Shown here one piece after another: positions 16,504 to 25,763 of a stretch of DNA of 64,000 bases (the first letter of the stretch is position 1; each line of letters starts with the position of its first letter). The DNA comes from Chitinophaga sp. CF418 (GTDB lineage Bacteria; Bacteroidota; Bacteroidia; Chitinophagales; Chitinophagaceae), in NCBI RefSeq assembly GCF_900142925.1, contig NZ_FRCN01000022.1, forward strand, positions 31,043 through 95,042, read 5' to 3'. Under the pieces are notes generated by a model that saw only the letters and a program-made list of their open reading frames with translations, made no database searches and had not been told where the DNA came from. A program made the position numbers and the translations under genes.

Positions 16504-17436
16504 TTACGCTACAGACAATTTCTTAAAATCGGAAGGATTCTCATCTGCAAATTTTTTGAAGAACCGGCTGAAATGTGAGCTGGTATCAAAGTTCAGCTGA
16601 TCAGATATTTCCTTCACGCTGAGAGAGGAAGTAGACAGCAGTAGTTTTGCTTCCAGGTATAAGCGGCTGTGAATGATCTGCAAAGCATTTTTGCCAGTTT
16701 CCTGTTTAACGATCTCGCTCAGATGTTTAGCAGTGATGTGTAGCATATCAGCATACTCCTGGACCGTCCTTTTATGCAGGAAATGCTCCTCCACAAGATC
16801 CCTGAAATTGACAAAAGTGGCATATTGCCTTGTGAGCTGATGATTGGGCCGGCTTTCCTGGCATTTCTCAAAAGCGCGGTTCACTTCATACAGCAATTCC
16901 ACCACCTGTAAACGTACAATCTGCAGAAAGAAGGGGCTGCCTTCGCGGTATTCCCGGTCTATCCTTTCAAAGAGTTGTTTCGTTTTCAGAAAATGCGGAT
17001 CTGACAATGTATATACCGGTGCACAGGAAGGATTGAGGTCTATCAGCGGATCAAGCGCGCTTTGCTTGATGAAAGTGTCTGTGATAAACTCCTTCTTGAA
17101 CATCACCATGTACAGTAACAGGTCGTCGGAAGCATTATCGAAGGAAGTGATATGTTTAGGAGATACGATGTGCAGGGATTTCGGACCTACGTTAAAAGTA
17201 AAGGCGCCGATAGTTTTCTGGCAGGTGCCCCTGATACACAGAATAATTGCATAATGGTCAGTCCTGATGGGAGGACCACTCTTCACGCTTCCCTCGTTGC
17301 TCAGTACAGCAAAATTATTTGGTTGAAGCAGCTCATCGTACTTATCCATCCCGAAACTCTGTGTCACCTGTTTGTCAAGTGACAGGTAGTAACGGATTGT
17401 GGACGGAATATCGAATATTGGCAGGTTCGTGTTCAT
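16504..17436 (-). CDS. AraC family transcriptional regulator
   Basis: A 310-residue protein with an N-terminal cupin-like sensing part (about 30-170, including HYAIILCIRGTCQKTIGAFTF) and a C-terminal AraC DNA-binding domain (about 205-305): TVQEYADMLHITAKHLSEIVKQ, then LSVKEISDQLNFDTSSHFSRFFKKF and a DENPSDFK end. It lies divergent from the AraC/methyltransferase fusion gene at 17542, with a 17-bp palindrome between them. The ligand is unknown. Confidence 0.88.
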   Translation of the reverse strand: MNTNLPIFDIPSTIRYYLSLDKQVTQSFGMDKYDELLQPNNFAVLSNEGSVKSGPPIRTDHYAIILCIRGTCQKTIGAFTFNVGPKSLHIVSPKHITSFDNASDDLLLYMVMFKKEFITDTFIKQSALDPLIDLNPSCAPVYTLSDPHFLKTKQLFERIDREYREGSPFFLQIVRLQVVELLYEVNRAFEKCQESRPNHQLTRQYATFVNFRDLVEEHFLHKRTVQEYADMLHITAKHLSEIVKQETGKNALQIIHSRLYLEAKLLLSTSSLSVKEISDQLNFDTSSHFSRFFKKFADENPSDFKKLSVA

Positions 17437-17489
17437 AATCAGGGTGCAAAATTACGTTAAAATTAGCGTAAAGAACTCCGCAAGAACCG

Positions 17490-17506
17490 GGTTTATGTCA
17501 TAAACC
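17490..17506. promoter_or_regulatory. palindrome between divergent AraC-type genes
   Basis: GGTTTATG and CATAAACC flank a single T. The site lies at the -33 position of the rightward promoter whose -7 element TATTTTTG is at 17515-17522, 20 bp before ATG 17542. Confidence 0.5.
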
Positions 17507-17541
17507 AGAATGTCTATTTTTGTATTGTAAATGAAATAGAT

Positions 17542-18381
17542 ATGATTTCTCAGGAATTAACTAATTATGAACGGATTGCCAGGGCGATTGAATACCTGAA
17601 AATAAACTTTAAAAAGCAGCCCTCACTGGAGGAAGTGGCTGAAAATGTATACCTCAGTCCATTCCATTTTCAGCGCATGTTCACGGAGTGGGCAGGTGTA
17701 AGTCCCAAAAAATTTACACAGTACCTCAGTGTGGAATATGCCAAGTCGCTATTAAAAGAGAAACAGGCTTCCCTTTTTGATACCGCCCTGGAAACAGGTC
17801 TTTCCGGAACCGGTAGGTTACATGATCTTTTTATGAAAATTGAAGGCATGACACCTGGCGAATATAAAAACGGGGGAGAAGCCCTGTCCATCAATTACAG
17901 TTTTGCCGAAAGCCCGTTTGGCCCCCTCATCCTGGCCGCCACTCCCAAGGGGCTATGCTACCTGGCATTTGGAGAAGACCGGGAACAGGCTTTCCGGCAT
18001 CTGCAGGAACAATTCCCCAATGCCCGTTTTCAGCAGATACTCGATATGATCCAGCAGAATGCGTTGTACTTTTTTACCCAGGACTGGAGTACGCTGGAGC
18101 AGGTGAAACTGCACCTGAAGGGTACGCCTTTTCAGCTCAAGGTCTGGGAGGCATTGCTACAGATACCCATGGGAGAATTGTCCAGTTACGGAAAAGTAGC
18201 CGCTGCGGCTCATGCAGAAAAAGCTTACCAGGCGGTTGGAACTGCGATAGGAAATAATCCGGTGGCTTTTCTCATTCCCTGCCACCGGGTGATCAGATCA
18301 AATGGTGAATTTGGTGAATATCACTGGGGGAGTACCCGTAAAATGGCTATGATAGGTTGGGAGGCATCAAGGACTAGGTAA
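17542..18381 (+). CDS. AraC helix-turn-helix fused to methylated-DNA-cysteine methyltransferase
   Basis: A 279-residue Ada-like protein without the N-terminal zinc/phosphotriester domain. Residues 5-110 are an AraC DNA-binding domain (SLEEVAENVYLSPFHFQRMF, LFDTALETGLSGTGRLHDLF, MTPGEYKNGG). Residues 115-275 are the O6-alkylguanine methyltransferase domain: SSYGKVAAAA and VAFLIPCHRVIRSNGEFGEY, with the alkyl-accepting Cys in PCHRV. It repairs alkylated guanine and may self-induce when alkylated. Divergent from an AraC gene; promoter -7 element TATTTTTG at 17515. Confidence 0.9.
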   Translation: MISQELTNYERIARAIEYLKINFKKQPSLEEVAENVYLSPFHFQRMFTEWAGVSPKKFTQYLSVEYAKSLLKEKQASLFDTALETGLSGTGRLHDLFMKIEGMTPGEYKNGGEALSINYSFAESPFGPLILAATPKGLCYLAFGEDREQAFRHLQEQFPNARFQQILDMIQQNALYFFTQDWSTLEQVKLHLKGTPFQLKVWEALLQIPMGELSSYGKVAAAAHAEKAYQAVGTAIGNNPVAFLIPCHRVIRSNGEFGEYHWGSTRKMAMIGWEASRTR

Positions 18382-18404
18382 TGCTTTGGACACATTATAT
18401 GCAG

Positions 18405-19238
18405 TTACATTTTACAACTGAAAATATCCCACTCTATAGGTAATTCTTCCTCGAGTAATCCCACCAGCCACTCGTTACCCGCCAGCACCCCGGTATTTGT
18501 CTCTATGGAGAAGGCTTCGCCTTCGATTGACTGCACTTTCCCTCCGGCTTCTTCCACCATCAGAGCACCCGCAAGCCAGTCATAGACATCATTTCCATAT
18601 TCCCAGAACGCGTCCAGTCTGCCTGCAGCTACATAGGCAAGTTGCAGGGAAGAAGGGCCCAGCATCCTGACAGCGCCAGCCTTTGGGAGTATTCTTTCCA
18701 GGCTCGCCAGCAGGAGGGAAGTCTCTTTTTTCTCTCTCTGCGGCTGATTAGGATGAGCCGTAGCTAGAACAGCTTCCTGCACCGAATTGCGGAGGTTAAC
18801 AGTGAGCTTTTCCCCATTGAGCCAGGCGCCCTGTCCCCTGAGGGCAGTGAACAGTTCATCCCTTACAGCATCATATACGATGGAAAAAACCGCTGTTCCA
18901 TGCTCTATGAGCGCCAGGCTGATACACCAGGGAGAAAAGCCCTGCAGGAAGTGTATAGCCCCGTCTATCGGGTCGCATACCCAGTAAATGTGACCCAGGG
19001 CAGGATCTTTTTGCCGGGCAATGTCAAATTCTGCGTCTGACCAGGGAATATCGGGTGCGATGGTTAGCAGTCCTTCCCGGATAAGGCGGGCGGAAAATGA
19101 ATTGACTGTCCGGAACTGCTGAACCAGCTCCTCTTTGCTCTCAATCCTTGTAAAAGGGACCTGTATGTTTTTTATCGCTTTTCCGGCCTCTTTTATGACT
19201 TCACAGCTCTTCTTGAGTAATGTTTCCATATCTGTCAT
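18405..19238 (-). CDS. inositol monophosphatase / CysQ family phosphatase
   Basis: A 277-residue member of the lithium-sensitive, Mg2+-dependent phosphatase superfamily. Visible motifs: WVCDPIDGAIHFLQGFSPWCISLAL (metal-binding DPIDG), and EYGNDVYDWLAGALMVEEAGGKV (the second metal-binding WD-type block, here YDW). The first metal ligand Glu lies earlier in a weaker block. Substrate may be inositol-1-phosphate or adenosine 3',5'-bisphosphate; sequence alone does not decide. The ATG at 19238 was preferred to one eleven codons upstream. It converges with the 17542 gene and runs from just downstream of an AraC gene. Confidence 0.8.
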   Translation of the reverse strand: MTDMETLLKKSCEVIKEAGKAIKNIQVPFTRIESKEELVQQFRTVNSFSARLIREGLLTIAPDIPWSDAEFDIARQKDPALGHIYWVCDPIDGAIHFLQGFSPWCISLALIEHGTAVFSIVYDAVRDELFTALRGQGAWLNGEKLTVNLRNSVQEAVLATAHPNQPQREKKETSLLLASLERILPKAGAVRMLGPSSLQLAYVAAGRLDAFWEYGNDVYDWLAGALMVEEAGGKVQSIEGEAFSIETNTGVLAGNEWLVGLLEEELPIEWDIFSCKM

Positions 19239-19300
19239 TTTCCAGCAAAGAAAGGGCGGAAAACACGGCAATAATTGGAGGCAAACAGGAAGGTGTTGGA

Positions 19301-20149
19301 CTATTCGTGGAATTTGGTCCGGAAAGCCCCGGGTGTTTCCCCTGTCAGTTTACGGAACAGGCGGGAAAAATAGGTATGATCTTCAAATCCCAGTTCCCAC
19401 GCGATGGTCTTGACAGGTTTTTCTGTATAGTACAGCAATCTTTTAGCTACATGCAGCATTGCATACTGGCGCCAGTAGGTAACGGGGAAGCCGGTAGTTT
19501 CCCGCACACAGTCATTCAGGTGCGCAGTAGTGATGTGCATCTGCCGGGCGAAGTAAGCGGGTGTCTGACCGGTTGGTTGCTGTTGCAGCAGCTGCATGAA
19601 CTGCCGGGTAATAATGGCTGGTTGCCCTTTCAGGTGTATCGTCTTATCCTGTGCCAATTCAAGCTCTGGCAGGATGCGGTGAAAGAAAGCCTCACTCAGT
19701 CCCTTCAGGATGGCAGGTTTATGCCTGTTGGGTGTACAGGAAGTTTTAAACGCCGTCAGCAAAACAGCTGCTATCTGAAAGAGGTCTTCAGCATTTGTCA
19801 GTGGTACATATTGCTGCCTGATGTCCAGGCCTGGCAGAATGGCGGCAAGTGCGTCAGGGATCAGGAAGGGAGCACAGGATACAGCCCAGCCTGCAGGGAT
19901 GCCCGTCCGTGTTGAAAAATGAACCTGTAGCGGTTTGATCACGGCCAGCGCCGGAGCCTCACAATGAAAGGTTTCCTTTTCTATTTCCAGTATCACGTTT
20001 CCGGAGGTAAGTAACAGGATCAGGTAGTGATCATCCTGGTGAGGTTGGGTAGCCTCCGGAAAATCTATGGGCATTGCTTCAATAAACATTCCGCCAATGG
20101 CATAAGGTTCCAGCGAATAAAAGGGTATTGGATGCGATGTTTTTTTCAC
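19301..20149 (-). CDS. AraC family transcriptional regulator
   Basis: A 282-residue regulator: an N-terminal cupin-like domain (HYLILLLTSGNVILEIEKETF, about 42-62) and a C-terminal AraC HTH pair, HITTAHLNDCVRETTGFPVTYW and VKTIAWELGFEDHTYFSRLFRKLTG followed by ETPGAFR. It lies 62 bp upstream of the phosphatase gene on the same strand, so they may share a transcript. The 5' side borders the palindrome-rich non-coding block. Confidence 0.88.
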   Translation of the reverse strand: MKKTSHPIPFYSLEPYAIGGMFIEAMPIDFPEATQPHQDDHYLILLLTSGNVILEIEKETFHCEAPALAVIKPLQVHFSTRTGIPAGWAVSCAPFLIPDALAAILPGLDIRQQYVPLTNAEDLFQIAAVLLTAFKTSCTPNRHKPAILKGLSEAFFHRILPELELAQDKTIHLKGQPAIITRQFMQLLQQQPTGQTPAYFARQMHITTAHLNDCVRETTGFPVTYWRQYAMLHVAKRLLYYTEKPVKTIAWELGFEDHTYFSRLFRKLTGETPGAFRTKFHE

Positions 20150-20207
20150 GTTAACAAATTGCAGATCACAAAATTACAAATAACAAACTATAAATCAATA
20201 AATAGTC

Positions 20208-20400
20208 GGGGGCCTATGGCTATAGTACAGATTCGGTGCGACTGTACTACGATCCTTAACCTATAGGCCCTGTAGTCCTACATTAGGCCTACCGTTCTAT
20301 AGCGTTGGCTATAGAACAGTGCCTATAATGCTATAGTACGGAGCCTGTAGGTTATAGGTCGCACTATAGTCGTACTGAATACATACCCTACAAACACACG
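20208..20400. repeat. palindrome-dense non-coding block with six CTATAG motifs
   Basis: Six CTATAG hexamers lie at 20220, 20261, 20297, 20309, 20331 and 20363. Nested inverted repeats include GGGCCTAT/ATAGGCCC (20210, 20263) around TAGTACAG/CTGTACTA (20223, 20242), and a perfect hairpin GTTCTATAGC-GTTG-GCTATAGAAC at 20294-20317. There is no convincing gene. It may fold as an RNA or be a decayed repeat array. Confidence 0.6.
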
Positions 20401-20469
20401 ATCCTGACGGGGTGAATGACCAGGATGGGCACATCGGCCTCTATTCGCACATATCAATCACTTCAGGTA

Positions 20470-20518
20470 GCTCCGTTAGGAGCGTTAGTGTTTGTAGCCC
20501 CGGGTTGCAAACCCGGGG
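20470..20518. repeat. two-hairpin element, possible dispersed repeat
   Basis: GCTCC-GTTA-GGAGC is followed 14 bases later by CCCCGGGTT-GCA-AACCCGGGG, a 9-bp perfect stem. The arrangement with TTTGTAG between resembles short palindromic repeats seen in multiple copies in Bacteroidota genomes; only one copy is in this window. Confidence 0.5.
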
Positions 20519-20547
20519 GATGGCATATTCCATATTCCCCAAAAACA

Positions 20548-20581
20548 CCGGCCACGATCCCATACAAGAAATCGTGGCCGG
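20548..20581 (-). terminator. terminator of the DUF4249 gene
   Basis: CCGGCCACGAT pairs perfectly with ATCGTGGCCGG. Read on the minus strand the hairpin is followed by GTGTTTTTGG, so it fits the end of the transcript finishing at 20608. Confidence 0.7.
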
Positions 20582-20607
20582 CGTCCCCAAAAAATAAAAT
20601 GAAGTTA

Positions 20608-21420
20608 TCAAGGAACGATAATCGTCTTCCTCTCTACTGTCTGTGCACTGAAATACCCAATTGCATTCCCTGAAATATTACTCACAGGGTTCGCAGGGGT
20701 AGCGGACTCACTCTCACCGGTAGCACTGCTACTGAGACTAAAAAAATACTTATACACCGCAGCATCAATATTCAGCATCTCCACGGTGATCTCATCCCCG
20801 CTGTTGATGTCATACTCATGGTCGTCATCATCCTCACCAAGGATGTACAACCGTGCATTGATGTCATTACCATTGGTAAGATCATCATTACGCACATAGT
20901 ACCGTTTTACTTTTGTTCCCCTGATGTACTGCTGGAAACGATAGTAGTTTGTTTCCCCGGCAGGGTCTTTAAAGCTGACATTGGTTACTTTGGTTATATC
21001 TCCGAAAAGATCTTCCTCCACGATAGACAAAGAGTCCATCGGTACTTTGGACGGCATATAAGACGTCGCTGTATATTGCTCATTGCCGAGTGTAACCAGC
21101 AAGCCATAGGTATTGCCACCGCTGCCGGATAGTTCCGGTGCAGCATACACACCCGTGGTGGTTGTTTCAGTCAGCAGCGTAGTGTCGCCGTTATGATAGA
21201 TCTGCACCTTCGCGCCAGATACGCCTGCAAAGGAATTGTCTGCAGCAAAATCTTTGGTACGGCTGAGTTTTACAACACAGTCGCCTTTGGTATCTGTCAG
21301 CACAGCCTCGATCACTAACTTGTTATCATTGCCGTTCAGATTAAGATCGATCTCCTTTTCACAGGCGGTGCCGAGTAGCAGCGCCGAGCCTAGTATGGTA
21401 TATATATAACTGTTGCGCAT
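20608..21420 (-). CDS. DUF4249 family lipoprotein
   Basis: A 270-residue protein with a lipoprotein leader ending in LLLGTACEKEIDL (Cys20) and the DUF4249 opening KLVIEAVLTD...VVKLSRTKDF. Then come beta strands that match an extracytoplasmic sandwich. In Bacteroidota this family pairs with a TonB-dependent receptor, probably as its surface lid or substrate-binding partner. Here the receptor gene ends 5 bp upstream, so the pair is an operon. The substrate is unknown. Confidence 0.85.
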   Translation of the reverse strand: MRNSYIYTILGSALLLGTACEKEIDLNLNGNDNKLVIEAVLTDTKGDCVVKLSRTKDFAADNSFAGVSGAKVQIYHNGDTTLLTETTTTGVYAAPELSGSGGNTYGLLVTLGNEQYTATSYMPSKVPMDSLSIVEEDLFGDITKVTNVSFKDPAGETNYYRFQQYIRGTKVKRYYVRNDDLTNGNDINARLYILGEDDDDHEYDINSGDEITVEMLNIDAAVYKYFFSLSSSATGESESATPANPVSNISGNAIGYFSAQTVERKTIIVP

Positions 21421-21425
21421 GGTAA

Positions 21426-23744
21426 TTAGAACTTAAAGTTGTAAGAGATAGAAGGAATGAATTTGAACAGTGCAGTTTGTTTTGCTACTGTTTTATTCGG
21501 ATCTTCCTTACTGTCTTCGAAGGTGATGGTGTATGCATTTTCCCTGCCATAAGCATTGTAGAGGCTGAAGGCCAGTTCTGATGACCAGCGTTTACGTTTC
21601 TTCAGCTGCAGCGTAGCGCCCAGGTCCAGGCGGTGATAATTGGGCATACGGTACGTATTACGGCCAGTGAAGTAGTATACGGTCTGACCATCTATCTGAT
21701 ATTTACCGGAAGGATAGGTTACCGCATCGCCGGTATAATAGATCCAGTTGGCAGACAATGTCCATTTCTTACTTACCTGGTACATGGCCACGATGGCTAT
21801 ATCATGTGTTCTGTCCTGGCGTGCATTATACCACTTGTTGTTGTTGATACCATCTATCTGTCTTTCTGTTTTTGAAAGTGTATAACTCAGCCATCCGCTG
21901 AATTTACCCACTCTCTTTTTGAACAACCACTCAATACCGTAAGCACGTCCTTTACCGAACAGCAGTTCCGACTCTATTGCGTTGCTCACAGTGTTGACAT
22001 CAGCGCCATCGCGGTAATCGATCTGGTTTTGTAAAGACTTATAATAGGTTTCAACAGTCAGTTCATAGTCGCCGCCGAAAAGGTCTTTATAGTAACCAAT
22101 AGAGTACTGGTCGGATATTTCAGGTTTAATGATATTGGTGCTGGCCACCCATTTATCAGTAGGACTGCTGGTAGTACTATTGGAGATCAGGTGAAGGTTC
22201 TGGGTATTGCGTACATAAGATGCCTTCAGTGAAGATGTGCTGTTCAGCTTATAGCTCAGCGCCAGTCTGGGCTCCAGGTTGACATAGGTCTTTACGAAAT
22301 CCCCGCTTTTATAGTGAAGGGTATCGAGTATCTTACCATCCTTGTCCAGGTTGAAGAAATCACCTTTACCCAGGATGCTGAAGGAAGACAGACGGAGACC
22401 ATAGGTCGCGCTCAACTTGTCAGACATTTTCCAGTTATCGGTAATATACAATGCATTCTCCCAGGAGTAACGGTCTTCCAGTGTCCTGGCGTTAATTTGT
22501 GAAGTTTCAGAAGTAGTGACCTGGCCTGGAGTGATGGTATGGTAAATGGAATTGATACCGAAACGAATATTATGACTGGAAGATGGATACCATTGTAACT
22601 CTTCCTTCAGATTGTAGTCCCTGATCTTTGAATAGATATCTGCATTTACAGAACCACTGTTAATGGAGATAGTATAGTCGTAATTACTATAGATGAGGGA
22701 TGTATTGGAGAACAATTTGTTATTGAAGATGTGATTCCAGCGCAGGGTGGCAGTGGTATTACCCCATTGCAGACCGAACAGATCGCCTACGCCCAGTTTA
22801 TCTTTACCGAAATAACCAGACAGGTATAGTTTATCTTTCTCACCCAGTTCATAATTCATCTTGGCATTGATATCATAGAAGTAGAGCGTATTATTATTTA
22901 GGCTGGAATCGCTGGATAGCTTGAGGAACATATCGGCGTATGTTCTGCGGCCTGTAACCAGGAAGGAAGATTTATCCTTCTGAATAGGACCTTCCACGTT
23001 CAGCTTGGCGGAAATAAGACCAATACCACCGCTAACGCCGAAGTCCTGGTTATTGCCGTCATTCATCTTGATGTCCAGCACGGAAGACAAACGTCCGCCA
23101 TATTGTGCAGGCATACCTCCTTTGTATACGGCGATGTCTTTAATCGCATCAGAGTTGAAGGTAGAGAAGAAACCCAGCAGGTGAGAGGCATTGTATACAG
23201 GCGCTTCATCCAATAGTATCAGGTTCTGGTCAGCAGCACCGCCACGTACATACATACCGGCGTTACCATCTCCGGCCGACTTGATACCGGGTAGTAACTG
23301 GATAACTTTAATGGCATCTCTTTCTCCCAGTAATACGGGCACATTCTTCATCTCTTTGGTAGTCAGCTTTTCCAGTCCCATCTGAGGCGTACTGAGGCTT
23401 CTTTTGGTGCTGGTACCGGTAATGGTTACTGCTCCCAGGCTGACAGATTCATCTTCCAGGGAAATGTTGATAACGGTATCTTTCCGGAGCACAAACTCTG
23501 ATTGATAGGCCTGAAGACCCATAGAGGAGAATTCCAGCTTGTGTTTGCCGTCTGTGAGGGTAATGGAATAGAATCCATATTCATTAGTTGTAGTACCACC
23601 GCCACCACTGACTCTTACAGTAGCGCCGATGAGGGTTTCGCCTTTGGCTTTGGATTTAATGGTTCCGCTAATTGTATGTTTTTGCTGTGCCATGGCTTTA
23701 CCAGCCGTCAGCATAACAGCAATGAGCAACAATTTTGATTTCAT
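21426..23744 (-). CDS. TonB-dependent outer-membrane receptor
   Basis: A 772-residue receptor started at the ATG 23744, which gives a signal peptide (MKSKLLLIAVMLTAGKAMAQ). Residues 22-105 are a CarboxypepD_reg-like domain (ISGTIKSKAKGETLIGATVRV). A plug domain follows (MGLEKLTTKEMKNVPVLLGERDAIKVIQLLPG, then MYVRGGAADQNLILLDEAPVY), then a long beta barrel ending in the aromatic strand FIPSISYNFKF. It imports an unknown ligand using TonB energy. It forms an operon with the DUF4249 gene and is divergent from the LytS/LytR pair, suggesting two-component control. Confidence 0.9.
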   Translation of the reverse strand: MKSKLLLIAVMLTAGKAMAQQKHTISGTIKSKAKGETLIGATVRVSGGGGTTTNEYGFYSITLTDGKHKLEFSSMGLQAYQSEFVLRKDTVINISLEDESVSLGAVTITGTSTKRSLSTPQMGLEKLTTKEMKNVPVLLGERDAIKVIQLLPGIKSAGDGNAGMYVRGGAADQNLILLDEAPVYNASHLLGFFSTFNSDAIKDIAVYKGGMPAQYGGRLSSVLDIKMNDGNNQDFGVSGGIGLISAKLNVEGPIQKDKSSFLVTGRRTYADMFLKLSSDSSLNNNTLYFYDINAKMNYELGEKDKLYLSGYFGKDKLGVGDLFGLQWGNTTATLRWNHIFNNKLFSNTSLIYSNYDYTISINSGSVNADIYSKIRDYNLKEELQWYPSSSHNIRFGINSIYHTITPGQVTTSETSQINARTLEDRYSWENALYITDNWKMSDKLSATYGLRLSSFSILGKGDFFNLDKDGKILDTLHYKSGDFVKTYVNLEPRLALSYKLNSTSSLKASYVRNTQNLHLISNSTTSSPTDKWVASTNIIKPEISDQYSIGYYKDLFGGDYELTVETYYKSLQNQIDYRDGADVNTVSNAIESELLFGKGRAYGIEWLFKKRVGKFSGWLSYTLSKTERQIDGINNNKWYNARQDRTHDIAIVAMYQVSKKWTLSANWIYYTGDAVTYPSGKYQIDGQTVYYFTGRNTYRMPNYHRLDLGATLQLKKRKRWSSELAFSLYNAYGRENAYTITFEDSKEDPNKTVAKQTALFKFIPSISYNFKF

Positions 23745-23888
23745 CAGGTGTAAATTTAGTGCGAAACAAATAATAATTATCTGATATGCAAAAAGTGGCT
23801 GGGCCGAAACAGACAAAATTGCGGTTGAAATGGACAGCGAAAAGTTGATTGTACCCAAGCTTTGTACTTAACTTGCAGCCTGAAGCAC

Positions 23889-24956
23889 ATGAAAAGATTA
23901 CCAGTAAAAAGTCTTGTACGCATAAGTTTTATCGCAGCGCTAAGTATCGCCATCCTGGTGGGACTGACCTCTTCTGCCAAAGAGTATTCCCTGAGCACGG
24001 TCCTGGCCAAATCAGTGGTTATCCTCGTGGGTATCCTGGTCCTCAGCCTGTATAATGTGGGCGTACAGTTGTGGCTTTCCAGGCGTTGGAATTATTCCTC
24101 CTGGCAATTCAAATTGTACAGGGCTATAGCCAGTTTTTCAGGAGCGTTACTTTTTAACTTCCTGTGTTTCAGGATGGTATTGTCTACTAACCTGCATACT
24201 TTTGTTATCCCTGACTGGTATGAACAGGTGAGGAATAAAACGGTATGGCCGCTGCTGTTTATGTTGCATGGCACTGTGTTTAACATCTTTGTACTGATGG
24301 TTCATAACTATATCATCCTCGTACATGCCAAAAATGATGCAGAACTGGAGAATGCCCGTTTGAAGTTTGCCAATACGGAAGCCATCAACCAGTTATTACG
24401 ACAGCAGATCCATCCACATTTCCTTTTTAATGCGCTTAATACACTGAAGGCCCTCATCCGCCGTCATCCCGAAAAGGCGGAAGAATACCTGATCCATTTG
24501 TCAGACTTTCTGCGGGCCAGTATTTCAAAGGGACATAAGAACATCATTTCACTGAGAGATGAAATCAAGTTAAGTGTAGATTACCTGGAAATGCAGAAAA
24601 TGCGTGCAGGAGAAGCCCTGAAATTCTCTATTGATATCGATCAGCAGGCATTAAGCAACCGCTGGCTGCCAGCTTTTTCATTGCAGCCCCTACTGGAAAA
24701 TGCAATTAAACACAATGTGCTGACCAATGAAGATCCCTTGTACCTGGATGTGATCCAGGAGGGGGATTATCTGAAAGTGATGAATAATCTGCAGGTGAAG
24801 CATCAGACGGAAGCTTCTACAGGCAGCGGATTAATGAACCTGTCAGAACGTTATAAGATGCTGACAGGAGAAGATATTCTGATAGAAGACGATGGAAGAA
24901 CATTCACCGTAAAAATAAAAATCTTGCAGCATGCGGGTAGTGATTATAGAGGATGA
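23889..24956 (+). CDS. LytS/YehU-type sensor histidine kinase
   Basis: A 355-residue protein, start at ATG 23889 giving a basic N-terminus. Four membrane helices lie in the first 150 residues. The His-kinase box QQIHPHFLFNALNTLKALI carries the phosphorylated His, and LENAIKHN (N-box) and GSGLMNL (G-box) follow. These kinases phosphorylate LytTR response regulators; the partner gene overlaps this one by 26 bp. Divergent from the TonB receptor gene, which it may control. Confidence 0.9.
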   Translation: MKRLPVKSLVRISFIAALSIAILVGLTSSAKEYSLSTVLAKSVVILVGILVLSLYNVGVQLWLSRRWNYSSWQFKLYRAIASFSGALLFNFLCFRMVLSTNLHTFVIPDWYEQVRNKTVWPLLFMLHGTVFNIFVLMVHNYIILVHAKNDAELENARLKFANTEAINQLLRQQIHPHFLFNALNTLKALIRRHPEKAEEYLIHLSDFLRASISKGHKNIISLRDEIKLSVDYLEMQKMRAGEALKFSIDIDQQALSNRWLPAFSLQPLLENAIKHNVLTNEDPLYLDVIQEGDYLKVMNNLQVKHQTEASTGSGLMNLSERYKMLTGEDILIEDDGRTFTVKIKILQHAGSDYRG

Positions 24957-25695
24957 GGTATTGACAGCAGAAGATCTTAAAGAAAGTATCCAGCAACTGG
25001 ATAATACTGTAGAAGTAGTGGCAGTGCTGCAATCAGTCAGGGAGGCAGTAGCTTATTTCCAGCAGAACGACATGCCTGACCTTATTTTCAGCGATATACA
25101 ACTGGGAGATGGAGAGAGCTTTGATATCTATAGAACGGTAGAAGTATCAGCGCCTGTAATCTTCTGCACCGCATACGATGAATACGCCCTGCAGGCATTC
25201 AAGACCAATGGCATCGAGTATATACTGAAACCGTTCACCAATGCCTCCATTGCAGATGCGATCAAAAAGTATAATAATCTGCGCCGTCAGTTTACCGGCG
25301 CAGGCACAGATAATCGCGCCAATACGATCGCTGAAACAGTGCAGCAACATACACTCAAACCTGCGGCTATACTGGTGCATTATAAAGACAAAATAGTGCC
25401 GGTCAGGCTGGAGAATATCGTATTGTTCTATATTGAAAAGGAGACTTTGTACCTGATGACTTTTGACAGGCAACACTATTACCTGAAGAAATCACTGGAA
25501 GAAGCTGAACAGCTCTGTGGTAATGATTTCTTCCGGGTAAACAGACAATTCCTCGTTAACCGTAAGGCCATAAAAGACGCTTCCCACTATGTGTCCCGCA
25601 AGTTAAGCGTGAACCTGTCTGTGCCCTTTAAAGAGGTGATCACCATCAGTAAAGAAAAAGCACCTCAGTTCCTCGCCTGGCTGTCGGGGAAATAA
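24931..25695 (+). CDS. LytTR family response regulator
   Basis: A 254-residue protein with an N-terminal receiver domain (Asp8-Glu pair, phosphoacceptor Asp55 in LIFSDIQLGDG, Lys in YILKPF) and a C-terminal LytTR DNA-binding domain (about 145-250; IVPVRLENIVLFYIEKETLYL, FFRVNRQFLVNRKAI). It is the partner of the overlapping histidine kinase gene. Target genes are not shown directly; the divergent TonB receptor operon is the obvious candidate. Confidence 0.9.
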   Translation: MRVVIIEDEVLTAEDLKESIQQLDNTVEVVAVLQSVREAVAYFQQNDMPDLIFSDIQLGDGESFDIYRTVEVSAPVIFCTAYDEYALQAFKTNGIEYILKPFTNASIADAIKKYNNLRRQFTGAGTDNRANTIAETVQQHTLKPAAILVHYKDKIVPVRLENIVLFYIEKETLYLMTFDRQHYYLKKSLEEAEQLCGNDFFRVNRQFLVNRKAIKDASHYVSRKLSVNLSVPFKEVITISKEKAPQFLAWLSGK

Positions 25696-25763
25696 CTCCA
25701 TTTGCTACACTCGCCGGGAACGACGTATTTGCAGGTCCTTACATTTCAATTAACCCATAATAT

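Noticed and set aside
19220..19915. 231-codon plus-strand frame opposite the AraC gene
   Set aside because: Shadow of a clear AraC gene; no protein features.
16504..20149. The three AraC-type genes as one recent duplication
   Set aside because: Outside the helix-turn-helix their sequences and domain layouts differ clearly; unlike the 53035/54955 pair they are not close copies.
20412..20673. Two short frames in the palindromic block
   Set aside because: They lie on hairpins and a terminator and overlap the end of the DUF4249 gene.
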